55,000 nt of DNA from Anaeromyces robustus (GCA_002104895.1 MCFG01000295.1:12501-67500); one strand, 5' to 3'; positions 28,501-51,585 are shown, numbered from the stretch's first letter. A program made the numbers and translations. Notes: generated by a model not told the origin, from the sequence alone.

Positions 28501-30314
28501 TTATCATACGAGTAATAATTCTAACTATTATATATAAAAAATTTTTTTTCTTAGGATTTATCGTACTAAATTATTTATGAATATCAAAAAAGAACAAAAT
28601 GATGATATTATTGATGATGATGTTGAAGATTCAAAATATGCTAAAGAAGATCTTGAAATAGATAAATTATTATTAACTTTAATTATGGTGTGTATTAATA
28701 AATAAAAATTATAAATAAAACAATATTTCTAAATATTAAAAAATAATAATATTATTAATATTAATAATATCATTAATTAATCAAATACATATAGAATGCT
28801 TGTAAAGAAGGAAATATTCAAAGGGCTTTTGATTTAACTTCTTCATTAAGATTAGTTGCTTCTGTTGAAAAAGCTGTATTAATTGCAGTTCGTTATCATT
28901 TATCATCCTTAGCTGAAAGAATACAACTTATTCAAGAGGCAAAATATGCTAAACAAAAAGAAAGAGAATTAAATAAAAATAAGAAAAAGAAAATAAATAA
29001 TTATAAAAATTCTGAAGAACATTCTGATGAAGAACCTGGTTCACCTGAATTATTAGAAACAACTGAAGATTTTGAAACAAATAATAATAAAGAAATGGAT
29101 TATATTAAAAAAGGAAACAATATTAATAATAATATAACGAAAAAGGAAACTAATATTAAAAAGAATATTAATAAAGAAACAACAGGAAAAAAGAGTAAGT
29201 TATAAAAAAAAAAACTTTTTTTTTTATATTTTATATGTATATATATTTTATTTTATTTTATTTTACTTAATAAAGTAAAATACAAATAAAAATAAAATAC
29301 AATTAAGAATTATTATATTTATTTAATATATTAATTATATATATATTAAATAGTATTTAATCAACAATATAAATCTACTGGTGAAATTAAGAGAAATCCA
29401 TTTGCAGTTGAAATTAAAAGCCCAAAACCTCAACATACCTCAAAGAATTTATTAGATGCCATAGAACAAGGTTTATATAAATATATATTATAATATAATA
29501 AAATATTTATATAATATGTATTTAAATTTATTAATAATTATTATATATATATATTAAAAGTGAAAAATGAGCATATTAATAAAGTTAAGAAAAGAAAATC
29601 TTTATTAAATCATGGTTCATCATCAGAAGTACGTTTAAAAACTATATATAATAATATAATAGTAATTAAATAATTGGATTAAAAAAGATAATTAAATCAA
29701 TAAATATTCATTTAATAATTAAAATGTTTTTTATATATGAAAAATAAAATAAAAAATGATTATAAAATAGGATTCATTGGCCCCTGAAAAAAGAGTAAAA
29801 ACATCTGTTAATTCATCAATTGTAGGATTCTTCGGTGTTGATTCATCTAAAAAATCATCTAAAAATGTAAAATAGACTTTTTCTTCATTAGTATTAATAT
29901 ATATATATTATAAATATATAAATATAAACTAATGTATTTATTAATAAATTATAATTATAAAAAAAAAAAAATTAAAAATAAAAAATAAAAAAGAAATCTA
30001 TGAAATCAAATAGTATAGATATAGATGAAGCAAGTACAAGTGGTATAACTTATAATGAACCTGAGGATGATAATAAAAGTGAAGACAATGAAAATAAATT
30101 CATAAATGAAAATATTGAAGTAAAAAATTCAAAGGTAATTATATACATTCTTTAGAATTATTATTATGATTAAATTTATTATTATTATTATTATTTTAAA
30201 TAACATATATATATATATATAATTTTATAGGAAAAGTCTTTAAGTACTATTAAAAAAGAAAAACATGCACTTTTAGAAAAATTTAAATTTAAAGAAAAAA
30301 ATACAACAAATTAA
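23342..30314 (+). CDS. Ctf4/AND-1/WDHD1 replisome adaptor
   Basis: Twenty-two exons join in frame to 1117 residues, close to human AND-1. First exon 23342-23415, last 30231-30314; the larger ones are 26102-26336, 26570-26908, 27053-27328, 27499-27797 and 28795-29194. The N-terminal WD40 propeller (about 1-295) has FVTGSEDGTVMLFEYPSGTC, RCVSFSPDGKRVAIAS and NILIWRTQDKK. After an acidic linker, the conserved SepB/Ctf4 propeller (about 455-700) carries AFNMLGSVSSV, IHVEYHDRS, RPYSFTDH and IPATYDSEGVGRIL. A helical segment (NACKEGNIQRAFDLTSSL) and a Lys/Ser-rich tail follow. Ctf4 trimers link the CMG helicase to DNA polymerase alpha and other factors at replication forks. Introns are 50-415 bases long; intron 2 is mostly a TAAAA array. 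The tail contains NSSIVGFF, similar to a PCNA-binding box but lacking its Gln. Confidence 0.95.
23861..24126 (+). repeat. TAAAA pentanucleotide array in Ctf4 intron 2, about 53 copies
   Basis: A pure array of about 265 bases, the largest microsatellite in the window, filling most of the 415-base intron between the exons ending at 23777 and starting at 24193. Confidence 0.97.
24650..24965 (+). repeat. Degenerate tandem repeat in Ctf4 intron 4
   Basis: About twelve degenerate copies of a 22-26 base unit around ttttctgacaattctttaca make up most of this intron (24610-24996). Copies differ at several positions, so the array is older than the pentamer array in intron 2. Confidence 0.7.
27329..27400 (+). 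repeat. AAAAAT hexanucleotide array in Ctf4 intron 12
   Basis: About twelve copies of aaaaat begin directly at the 5' splice site (CAAG|gtaaaa), so the donor flank is part of the array. Confidence 0.9.
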
Positions 30315-31158
30315 GTTATCATATCTATTATAAATATTTAATTTTTAACATATTTATTATTTATTTTAATCAAAAAAAATTTTTTTTATCATATTTTATT
30401 CAAATATTCTCTATTTTTATATTAATAATTCGTAATCTATGCACATATATAAAAATTTAAAAAAAAAAAAAAAATTAATAAAAATAAAAATAATATATTT
30501 TAAAAAAAAAAAAAAAATTATGTAAAAATATATAAATTTATAATGCTTATCTACTTTGACATTTTATTCTAATAACTATTCTATATAGATATTATAATAT
30601 TTACATATATTATATATATTATAGATATTATAGTATTTATTATTTATTATCTTGATCTGTTTTTATATATATATATATATATATTTTAATATTTTATAAG
30701 GTTTTTAAACTTTATTTTTTATATAGAAATTTTGAAATTATTAACGTACAATTTTTTTATTTTCTTTTTATTTGTTAAAGTTTTTAAAGTATACTTTTTA
30801 TATATAATTTTATATAAAAATATATAAGATTATATATAATTTTTTATTATTTTATATAATTTTTATTTTTTTCTTTTTTATAATTTATATACTCAAAAAG
30901 TAGATAAATTCAATAGTTGGATAACAACTTTAGCAATATACATGGAAAATTTTTTTCTTTTTATAAAAAAATAATAAATTAAGTTTTAACAATCAATTAT
31001 AGATTTTTATTAAATATTATTTTATTTCAAAGACTTTCATCTTTTTTTTTTTTTTTTTTATTACTATTATTATTAATATTATTGTAATTAATTATTATAT
31101 TTTATTTTTTATTAACAATCATAAAAATATTTAAAAATAAAAAAAAAATTGATCTAAT
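30315..31158. other. Tandem intergenic spacer
   Basis: Lies between the Ctf4 3' end and the RhoGEF start. Only A/T runs are seen, with no coding, RNA or repeat feature that I can support. Confidence 0.6.
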
Positions 31159-31553
31159 ATGGATGTACCTAAAGATGATAATTTGGTAGATAAATTTAAA
31201 AGTAAAAGTGATAATATTCTAACGAAGAAAAAAGCTATTGTAACATGGTATTATATTAATTAGAAGTTAATTATTAAAATGATATATTGATATTTATTAT
31301 TATTTTATCAATATATATATTCAATAATCTTTGAAAAATTAAATTCATTATTTAATCAATAATACTATTTATAATATTATTTTTTTAAAGGATACAAAAT
31401 GTCTTAGCAAAAAATAATATATCAAATGAATTAACAGCAAATACAGAAAATTTCTTGGAACAATTTCATGTATTTATATTTAAATTATATCAATCTTAAT
31501 AATATATTGAATTATAATATAAGAATTTATTTCTAATATATATTTTCTTAATA

Positions 31554-31588
<35 letters not shown>

Positions 31589-32590
31589 CAATATTAGAAT
31601 GGAGTTATTTTATGTAATATAATGAATATTATTAATCCTAATTCTGTTCCAAAAATGAAAACAGAAGAAGGAGTGTTTGCTTCAATTGAAAATCTTAATT
31701 CTTTTGTTAATGGTAAAATAAAAATATATTTAAAAGTTTAAAAAAAATTTTTATATACTTTTAAAAATAAAAAAAAAAATTATATATTATTCGATTATAA
31801 AAAAAATAATATAATCTTTTTCATTTACTTTGTAAATCTATTCATATATATATATATATAATTATTTTTAAACAGCTTGTAAAGAATATGGATTGACAAA
31901 TTTAAGTGATTTTAATCCATACAATTTTATTATGGAATCTAAAAATTCAGAAGACAAATTCATTGATATAATAAAAGAATTATGCTTAAAATCATCAAGT
32001 AAAGGATTTTCATTACCTGAATTCGATTTGAATAAATGTAAAAATCTTTTATAAAAAAATATTAAAAATTATTAGTTTATAATAATTTTTTTTTTATAAA
32101 TTAAAAAATATATATTTTTTAAAATATTGATGACTGTTAACATATAATTCGTTATTTATATATGCTTATTAATAATAATTAATAAAAAATATTATATATA
32201 AAACAAATAAATAATTAATTAAATAAAAAGTTAAGGAAGATATGGAAAATGAAAAAAAAGATACACAAGATTCATCAAAAGTAAAAAGACTTTCGAAAAA
32301 TTATATGAATATGGGATCATCAGTAAATAGTTTTAGAGATTTTTCTTCAACTGGTTTAAATCATTCACCATCTAATGGTCACTTTAAAGAACCATCAGGA
32401 ATGTCTTTAAATTCATTAAAAGGTTCACATATACCTGAAAATTCACTCCCTGCACCAACATCAGGTGATGCACCAAGCGATTTTTATTCTAAAATTGCAT
32501 CAAAAATTGATTTAATAGAAAGTAATCAATCAAAAATATATTTTATGATTAGTGAAATAAATAAAAAAATGGTAAAAATAGAAAAAAAAC

Positions 32591-32621
<31 letters not shown>

Positions 32622-35478
32622 CAAATATATAATAATTACTTTATCAGATATAATGAAATTATTAACTTTATGTTTATATTATTATTAAAATATAAATTAT
32701 ATAATCATAAAAATGATTTTTTATATTTTTACTTTTATTTATATTTATATTTTCACTTTTTTATATAATTTATACAATAAATAATATTAAAATCAATATA
32801 TATATATTTAAAATAAAAGGATAAAATTGAAGTATTAAACAATGTTCAAAATAAACATATTGAAAAATTAGCATCTAATACACTTAATGGTTTAGATATT
32901 ATGAATCAACAAATAGAAGCAATTCAAAATAAATTAGATAGATCAACATTACCTGGTCGTGGAAATTCAATTTCTCAAGTAAATACTAGTGGACTTCAAA
33001 CTAGTAGTTCAACATCTTGTATAACAGCACCTGTAGAATATAGAAAGCAATCAATATTTTCTACTGCAACACTAAAAGGTAATCAATCTTTACCTTCACT
33101 TCAAAGTAAATTAAAATTCGGACATAAAACTCATGATAGTAATTCATCTCCAAAATCAACTCTAAATCAGGCTCCAAATCCAACTCCTTTGGCTACAAGT
33201 GAAAGTTTTTCTTCTGTACCTCAATTACAGTACAGTACATTACCTGAAAATATTATTCAAATGAATTTATCAAGACAAGAAAATATGAGATTAAGTGTTA
33301 TTTATGAATTATTTGCAACTGAATCAGATTATGTTAGAGATCTTAATGTTATTATAAATGTAATTATTTAAAAAATTAAATATTTTAATTATTACATTTT
33401 TTAATCAATATATATTTTATAAACCAACATTATTAGTACTATAATGGAAAAAATTATATATATATATATTTATTTATTTATAATATAAATATTAATAATA
33501 ATTTCATTTATAACCGATTTTTTTATATATTCATATATTAATATATTCATATATAAATTTTATAAATTTAAAAAAAAAAAGTGCCTTATGGATTCTATTT
33601 CAAAGAGTCAATTATTATCAGAAAAAGAATTCGATGGTTTATTCTCAAATGTTAAAGATTTAATCGTTGTCAACCAAGTACGAAATATAAAGAAAAAATC
33701 TATTAATAAATTATTAAAAATTTTTTTATTTTATTAATGTTATATTTATTTTTAATCTTATTTATAAATTTGTAATTAAAATTACAATAATAAAGGAATT
33801 TAATGACAATTTAACTGCTCTTAAAGAAAGTGATCCACTTATTCCAGAAATAGGAAATGAATTTTTGAAAATTGCAGAAAAGTTAAAGGTGTATAAAGAA
33901 TATTGTAGTAATTATCCATTAGCTTTATCTTTATTAAGAGAATTATCACAAAAACCTGATATTAAAAATCTTTTAACTGTATATATCATAAACGATAACA
34001 AAAACCATTTATATAGTTTTTTATTTAAAAAAATTTTTTTTAATAATTTAATAAATACTAAAAAAATATTATGAAAAAATATATAAAATATTATAGAAAT
34101 TAGCAACTGAAAATACAGAATGCAGAGGCTTGAGTTTAGAATCATTTTTGGTAAGTAAATTTATTATATATATAACTTTCAAATTATTATTTTTTCAATT
34201 TATATTGTTATTATTATTCTTAATATATAAATTTTTATTGTATAAATATAGATTAAACCTGTACAAAGAATTTGTAAATATCCATTGATGATTAGAGTAT
34301 GTATATATATTAATTGAAAATGTTATAAAAACATTATATAATTAATTAATTAATTATATAATTCAAATAATAAAAAAAATTATTAATTTATAAATATTTT
34401 TAAATGAAATAAAAAAAAGGAATTAATTAAATATACTAGTAAGGATTCAAAAGATTATCCAGTTTTAGAAAATTCTTTAACTGTTATAGAAAATGTTATT
34501 GCATATGTAAATGAAGGTACTAAAGCTTTAGAAGAAAAAGAAAGATTAACTGCTCTTCAAGCTAGAATAGAATCTGGTGATATTCAATTGAAACTTGCTG
34601 ATAAACATATGATTAAAGAAGGAAATATTCAAAGAATTATTAATTCTAAACCAAAAGACAGACATATGTTCTTATTTAATGATTGTATACTTATCTGTAA
34701 AGATTGGACTTCATCTTATAAATATAAATATCAATTAGAAGAATATTTAACTATTGATTCAGTTATTTTAAAAAATGATGTCACAGGTATTATTAATATT
34801 ATTTTTTATCTAATTTAATTATTATATACATAAATATATATATTTAACATAATAATTTTATTTAATCAAAAAAAAAAAATAATATAAAATAAAAATAAAA
34901 AATAAAAAAAAAACAGAAAAGTTACCAAAAGGTCATACAAATGTATTCCAATTAATTCAGAAAGATACAAGAAGTAAAGCAGAAAAATTACAAGGAGGAA
35001 ATAATTTAAATCAACAACCAATTACTTTATCAGTTATAACAGAAGATCAAAAGAAAGAATGGACTCAAAGTATTTGGGATGCTGTTACTGAATCAAAGAA
35101 AGCTGTTAGAGAAGCAAATATTGATATTGATGATGATATTGATATTGATAAAGATATTGATCAAGAAATTAAGAAAACTATCACTATTAAAAGAAAAAGG
35201 GTTATTTTCATAAAAAATTATTAATTTTTCATACATATAGAATTTATTCATATTTCTAATTTATTATTAGAATTAAAAAATTAGAATCATTACTAGAATA
35301 TTTTATTATATTAATATCTTATTAATTTTTATTTATATAATATATTTAAAAAAATAACAGGAGGAATTCCCAGCTGTTGTTGAAATTAATGGTGTTAAAT
35401 GGAAAAAAGGTAAATTATAAATATTTATATTTATATTTAAAAAAATAATATATTGATATATAATAAATAAAAAATTAA

Positions 35479-35525
<47 letters not shown>

Positions 35526-35978
35526 AAGATAAAGTATTATTAATGAATTATAATTATAACTTAACCATTATATAATTTTTTTTTTAAAAAAGCTGTTGCT
35601 GCTACCGGTCAAAACTATTACTTTAATACTGTAACATTTAATAGTATTTGGAAATTACCAAATGATTATTATATAATAGATTCTGAAACTGGAGAAAAAT
35701 ATCATTATAATTCAAATGATATTGAAGATGATGAAGATGAAGATGATAGTGATGATGATAATGAGGAAGATGAATATTACAATTCAGAGAATGTTGAAGG
35801 TTATCCAGATTGGAAAATGGTTAAAATGGAAAATAGTATTACATATTACTTTAATAAAAATACTCATGAAACACAATGGGAGCATCCAGGATCAAAACCA
35901 AATGCAAATAAACCAACTGATAAAAAAACAGTTCAACAGTTACATAATATTTTAATTAATGTTTCTCCTACTCAATGA
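31159..35978 (+). CDS. Rho guanine-nucleotide exchange factor, CH-DH-PH-WW-WW
   Basis: Fourteen exons (31159-31247, 31391-31469, 31598-31712, 31876-32037, 32231-32571, 32820-33359, 33582-33677, 33796-33978, 34097-34150, 34252-34296, 34420-34786, 34917-35200, 35361-35409, 35593-35978) join in frame to 929 residues. A calponin-homology domain (about 22-130) has KKAIVTWIQNVLA, NGVILCNIMNIINP and NLNSFVNACKEYGL. A Ser-rich linker follows. The DH domain (about 414-620) contains VIYELFATESDYVRDL, ECRGLSLESFLIKPVQRICK and YPLMIRELI, with the hallmark KPVQRI motif. The PH domain (about 630-765) has KEGNIQRI and RHMFLFNDCILICK. Two WW domains end the protein (about 797-830 NYYFNTVTFNSIWKLP; about 868-897 WKMVKMENSITYYFNKNTHE) separated by an acidic stretch. 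DH-PH units activate Rho/Rac/Cdc42 GTPases; CH can bind actin and WW binds Pro-rich ligands. The CH and DH order resembles Vav and PIX, but WW domains are unusual here. Confidence 0.92.
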
Positions 35979-36229
35979 AAAAAAAAATTTTTTTTTTTTT
36001 TTTTTTTTTGATATTATAATATATATATAATTTTATTAATAATGAAAAAATAAAATAGAAATTAAAATAAAGTATAAAAAAAAAAAAAAAAAAAAAAAAA
36101 GGTTTTTTATATTTTTCTTTATGAACTTTTTTTAAAATTTGTTATTTCACTTATTTTTTTATATATAAAATATAATTACAAACTATTAAATAAATAATAT
36201 AAAATAAATATATAAATAAATATATAAAT

Positions 36230-36286
<57 letters not shown>

Positions 36287-36750
36287 GTACTATATGTTTT
36301 TATTAAACACTAAATTTATTATTATATTATTATCAGTTTTATTATCTATTTTTTTTTCATATTTATTTATTATTATTTTAATTAAAACTGTTAAACTTTC
36401 TTAACAATTCTTTTTTTTTTTTTTTAATGAATAGAGAAAAAAAAATTATAATAAATAAATAAATTAATAAAAATAAATATTTTAAACAAATAATAAAAAA
36501 AAGTTACTAGTTTATTTATTATTATTTTTTTTAATTATAAAGTATAAAAAAAAATATGAATATGATATTAGTTATATATATATATTAAATATATATAAAC
36601 GATTAATAATAGATTAATAATTAGATTAATGCTTTTTTTTTTTTTTTTTTTTATAATTGTTAAATAATAATTTTATGTAAATTAAATAATTTATGGTATT
36701 ATTATAATATTATTCAAAATATAATAAATTTAATTTATAGTTAATGTATG

Positions 36751-36785
<35 letters not shown>

Positions 36786-36870
36786 AATAAATTATATGAA
36801 TAGAATAAATAAATTACAATGAATAAAAAAAAAACTTTTTTTCTATCTTTTTTGCTCTTCATTAATAAAA
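35979..36870. other. Convergent intergenic region
   Basis: Lies between the RhoGEF 3' end and the 3' end of the TPP1-like gene. It contains long A and T runs and TA repeats (36257-36283, 36755-36782) and nothing else recognisable. Confidence 0.6.
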
Positions 36871-45567
<8,697 letters not shown>

Positions 45568-46488
45568 TATTATAAAAATTTTAAAAAGTTCTGAATATTA
45601 AAAAATGTATATTAATTTTAATGTATTTAATTATATATTTAATTGTATAATTTATTTACAATAATGATAATATTTCTTATGAATATAATATCTATCATTA
45701 TTAATAAAAAATATACATACACTTAAATATATTATATTTTAAAGATAATGAAATCTTTAAAATAAATACTGCAATAATAAATAATTTAAAATTATAAAAA
45801 AAAAAATTATTGATATAACATATAGTATGGGTAATATTTATTTTTAAATAGAAAAAAAGAATATAATAAAAAATTTAGTTTTAAAAGTACATAATATATA
45901 AAGTATTATATGAATAAACCAAATTAATTATTGCAATAAAATTAAAAAAAAAAAATATATATATATTTAATAATTCAAATTCTCTAAACTTTAATAATTT
46001 ATATTTAGTATGAAATACCAAACTTCAATATTTGTATATCTTACACCTTAAATATTGTCCAATTTATCCAATCAAATATTTATAAAACTAAAAAATTTAA
46101 TTACATTTATATAATAACAAAATCAAAAAATATATTATGGGAATAATTAATTAATACTTATTTAATAAAAAACATCTAATTAAATTGATTTTTTAATTAA
46201 AACCATAATTATAATATCAAAATTAAAAAAATATTTATATATATAAAATAATTATTATAAAAAAAATAAGAAATGAAAAAAATAATTAATAAAAATGATA
46301 ATAAAAATGATAATAAAAATGACCTCAATAATTAATATTAATATTTATATTATAATAATATAAATAATTATAATGAATATAATGAAACGTAATAAAACAA
46401 AGATATATTAAAACAATCAAATTATTTAAAAACCATTAAAAAGTATAAAAAAAGTATATAAATCTTTTGACTTAAATTTATCACTAAA

Positions 46489-46519
<31 letters not shown>

Positions 46520-46769
46520 GTATCATTTTTTCTAACATATAAATATTTAAATTATTACTATTAAAATTATTATTAAAAATAGATGTAGTTATTCTGTAAT
46601 ATATCTTAATGAATTATAATATATTTATTTTACTCTTATTTCATCTTTAAAAAGAAAAAAAAACTTTTATAATACTAAATAGTTACATTTTTAAATATGA
46701 ATTAATTATAATTATTTTTATTAATAATTTTTATTATGCATATTATATTATTTTATACATTTAGAGTTG

Positions 46770-46803
<34 letters not shown>

Positions 46804-47222
46804 TTCATTTATTGTTCTAAAACAATTAAACAATAATATACTATACAGAGCTAGGGAATATATTTAACCATGCTTTTTTTTCTTGTTATTTTATTTTTTC
46901 TTTATTTTATCTTTATTATATATTGTTTTGTTTTATTTTATTTTTAGTCTTTTTTTTTTTTTTTTTTTTTTTTTGGCTTCTTTTTTAATTTACTTTTTTT
47001 TTTTTATTATTATTTTTTTCTTTTGTTTTTCCATATATATATACCTTTAGTTTTTTTTTTTTTTTTTTTTTTTTATTATTTAATTTTATCTGTATAATAT
47101 TCTTATGATATATGTTAGTTTTTTTTTATTGATATTGTTAATATCAATCTTTTTTTTTTTATATATATTGTATTTCTTATTGTGCATTTTTATTTTAAAA
47201 TATATATATATATTTAAACTTT
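45568..47222. other. Intergenic spacer
   Basis: Lies upstream of the TPP1-like gene and downstream of ARPC3. It has long T runs (46768-46797, 46950-46974, 47050-47074) and A runs. No gene or RNA is supported. Confidence 0.6.
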
Positions 47223-48802
47223 TTATGAAAGTGACTTTGTTATTCCCATAAACTTTCTCTTTGAAAAACTCATCCACCACTTACTTGGTGCACTATCTTC
47301 AGTATATATTCTTTCAGTAATTCTAACAGCCATTTCTTGACGAAGTTGACTAATGTATTGTTTCATAAGTTCTATATAAAATAAAATAACATATAATAAA
47401 TAAATATATATATATATTATTTAATCATATATTTGTATTTATTTATTGTTAGCAGTTTTTATCTTATTATTAATTTATTTAAATTCAATACTAAAATAAA
47501 ATATATTTTAAAACTATTTTAAAAAAATTTTTTCAATAATTATTTAATTATAAATATTAACGTATCAAATATTAAATATATATATATACATACCAGCTTG
47601 GTTTCTGTCAACTGGAGCTTCGAAATAAGCGTTGAGTGGGAAATTTGGATCTCCTGGAATAGAGAAATTTTGAAGAGCATGAGAATTTAAAATCTTATAT
47701 CCTTCAATTTTATTTGGTAATGGACTTTTTTGACTAATTTTAGATAAACATTCAGAAATGAAAATAATTAAATAAACTAAAACACGATCAGCAGTTCCCT
47801 TAAATTCGAAATTTTTAAATAAACAATTTGCTCTGAAAATGTTGATAGCTTCATCAATAATATCTTCAGTTTCAGGATTAGCTATTGTTTCATTTTGTAT
47901 TTATATTATTATTTTTATTTTTTTCATTCAGTTATTAATTATCACGATATATGACAGTGAATTTAAAAAAATATTTTATACAATTATTTCAATATAAATA
48001 TAGTTAGATTTATTGTAAATGGTATATACTTAAATAAGTATAAAAATAATATTTATATATATAATATTTATTTTATATTTATTTTATTATCATGCCAATA
48101 TATAATTTTTATTGTTTAATTACTTTCAACTGGAGCTGGACCCTTATATTTGGTCTTTAATGGCAAAATAGCCATATTACCGATACAACGAAGGTCATCA
48201 CTGTTGAATGAAGAATGATAAGCCTAATAAATATTATAAACATTATTTTAAGAAATTCATTTTTTTGGTTAATAATTCCATATTATTGTTTAATTATATG
48301 ATGCTTTAAATAACAATTCAATTATTACTGTTAAAATGTAAATAAAAAAAAAAACTTCAAACAATAATAAAAAAATAAAAAAATAAATAATATTTTATTC
48401 TAGTCCTATTAAAAAACATTTAATATTCTGTTGTTTATATTTTTATCATTATTATTTTTTTCCTCTTTTTATTTTGTTTTATTACATAAATTTTCACATA
48501 AATAATCAAATATTAATTATTTAAAAAAAAAAAAAAAAAGATATTTAAATATATATTGTTTATATAAGAATATATTTTCTTTTAATGTCTGTTTTTTATT
48601 TCATTATTTTTTATATTTTTTGTAATATTTAACAATAAAAAAAATATTGATCCAAATATTATATATGCAAATATTCCGTTTCTTGAATTTATATATTATT
48701 TTTTATTTGATGTATTATTAATTTCTGTTATTTTAAAAATAAATATTTTTATTTTTAAAATTATTTTTTAATTAATATTGTTTTTTCAATACATACTGGC
48801 AT
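47223..48802 (-). CDS. ARPC3: Arp2/3 complex subunit 3 (ARPC3, p21)
   Basis: Four minus-strand exons (48797-48802, 48124-48223, 47594-47881, 47223-47371) join in frame to 180 residues, the usual length. The first coding exon is only ATG CCA, followed by gtatgt. Joining it to exon 2 gives MPAYHSSFNSDDLRCIGNMA, matching the MPAYHSS start of ARPC3 almost exactly. Further matches are LPLKTKYKGPAPVET, DIIDEAINIFRANCLFKN, ADRVLVYLIIFISECLSK, FSIPGDPNFPLNAYFEAPVD and QLRQEMAVRITERIY, ending in PSKWWMSFSKRKFMG. ARPC3 is a structural subunit of the seven-protein complex that nucleates branched actin filaments, as at endocytic sites. Intron 1 is long (about 570 bases) for this window and may carry regulatory sequence. 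The protein is complete. Confidence 0.97.
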
Positions 48803-48874
48803 TTTTATAACTTGAATTTCTGTTCAATAAATCAAAAATTAGTATTATTTTAAAAGTTCAAGTTTTTTTTTTTT

Positions 48875-48917
<43 letters not shown>

Positions 48918-49566
48918 TTAACTTTTACTATAAAAAAAAAACTATAAATTTGTAAATAAATAAATAAAATTGAAGATATTTAATAAATTATAATTTTTAA
49001 TTAAATATTTAATAATATTTAATTTTTAATTAATTAAATTTTTATAATTTTTTTTTATATATCAATAAATTTTTTTTTAAAAAAAAAGCAAAAGTTTTAA
49101 TGTACGAACGTACGTTTATATTAATGTACATATGTTATATTACATTTATGTTTAATAATCATTAACCTTTTTACATAAATGTTTTTTATTATATCTAAAA
49201 CTTCTCTATTAATTTGTTGTTATATGTTTTTAGCAAATAATAATAAAAAAAATAATAATAAAAATATAGAACTTTATGTATAAGAATATAATACTTTATT
49301 ATTTAATTTTAATTTTATTTTTTATTTTTGTATAAAATATATTTATGATAGTAATTTTTTTATTACAATTATTCATTTACATCATTACAGAATTTGTTAT
49401 ACAATATATATTGCATATATTAATTTCATATTTGAAGAATTTTTTATATCATGAAAGAAAAATGTTTTTTGTTATTTTGTTAAAATATCATATCATTTAA
49501 TTTTAACAAAATAATAATAAATATTAATTAATTGTAATATAATTATATTATAATATCATTTTTATA
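48803..49566. other. Spacer with ARPC3 upstream region
   Basis: Lies between the ARPC3 start codon and the 3' end of the carboxypeptidase gene, both on the minus strand. It has T runs at 48864-48906 and a GC-containing palindrome, aacgtacgtt (49107-49116), about 305 bases upstream of the ARPC3 start. Confidence 0.55.
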
Positions 49567-51518
49567 TTATTTCTTTTTTTTAATATTTTTTTTATTAGAA
49601 GATTCTTTTTTAGATTGAATTTTTGATTTAGATAATGATGAAGAAGATGAACTTTTACAATTTTTTAATTTAGTGTGTTTCTTCTTTTCAGAATTCTGTA
49701 TTATTAAATTATCAGAACTTTGGTGTAATGAATTAGTTGATTTTGATATTATTGAAGAAGATTTCTGTTTTACTTTATTTGATTTAGAAATCTTTTTATT
49801 ATTTTCTTTAATTAATTTTTTTAATTTTATTGAAGATGATGAATCTTCATTAATCGAAGATGATAATGATACATTTTTCTCTTTTTCATTTGTATATTTA
49901 GAAGTTTTTAATGATGATGAAGTAGATACAGAAGAATTTAATGCTTTTATTGATGATGAATCAGGCAAAGAAGAATTTGATGTTTTTGATGATACCGACA
50001 AAGTTAATGAAGAAGATGTATTTAAATTCTTATTAACATAATATGATTTTCTTGATTTTGATTTTATATTTTGAGAATATAAATTTGATCTACTTGAAAT
50101 ATTAGTATATACTGCGGATTTTGAACCAGAAATTTTATTTATTTTATCAATATCATATACAGAATCTGAATATAAATTCAAACCATTATTGATATTTGGG
50201 TTGGAATAATATATTTTTGATCCCGGTGATAATTTATTATCTTTTAATTGTTTTTTATTATGATTTGGATATTTCGATCTTGTTATAATTAGATTCTAAT
50301 ACATTTTACAATAAGAATAATAATTATTAATTAAAGCAATATTATATTTATATAATTCGAAAAATTATTAAAACTTATATACGTTTCTTCACCCTACCTC
50401 ATTAAAAACAAATGTTTTTGGTGTAAGAGCCACATACTGAGTTGGCTGAAAAAGTAAAAACAGAATATTGTATTTTTACCATAAAAAAAAAATAAATAAA
50501 TTAAGATTAAAAATTAGAACAAAAAATAATAGTATAGTTTTTAATGTTATTTAATTATCTATTTATCACATGTATTTTACCTCTTTTTTTTCGTTGTTAC
50601 TGTTCTATTTAATATAATATAATATAATATAATATAATATAATATAATATAATATAATATAATATAATATAACAAAATAAAATATAATAATATAATATAA
50701 TATAAATATTTTATTTTATATTAAAATAATATTCAATATAAATGATATTATTTATTAATAATCTTACTATATCTTTCTTATTATTTTTTTTATTCCGGTT
50801 ATTCTTATCATCATATTTATTGTTGTTACTTTCATTATTATTAGCTTTATTTGAAAATATAGGCTTTGTTATAAATTTTGTATTTATAAAAGTAATAATA
50901 AAATTTTTTCATAAAAAATTAATAATTATTGAAAATAATATTACTATAATAATTTTTTTATATTTTTATTTATTAATATATCATTACTATATTTCGTGAA
51001 TTATTGTCATATGTAGCATAATAATTTTTATTTCTTTTTTCAATATATCTCTTTTTTAAGTGAAGTAACATTTTTTTTATTTTTATAGTTTATATAAAAT
51101 AATATACATATTATAAATAATAATAATATAATTTATATAAAATTTATGAGTATATATTAATAGATGAAAAATAGTAGTATAATAATTAATAAAGACATAC
51201 ATTTAAATATTTATAATCATCATTAACTATACTTGATAAACCTATATATTCATTGTTATTATTATTATTCAAGGAAAATTCCTTATTTTTTTCAGTATTT
51301 TCAGATTTATTTGAAGTTCTCAATATTTTTATTTCATCATTTAAATTACTATATTCATTTAATGAATATTCCTCTAATTTTTCATTTTTTTTCAATTTGT
51401 CTAATTTTTCCAACTTTTGTAGTTTTTCAATTTTTTTCAATTTTTGTTCCCTTTTTTTTGCTTTTCTTGTATTTTCATCATCCGATGACATATCACTTGA
51501 CTCAAATCTGAAATTATA

Positions 51519-51585
<67 letters not shown>

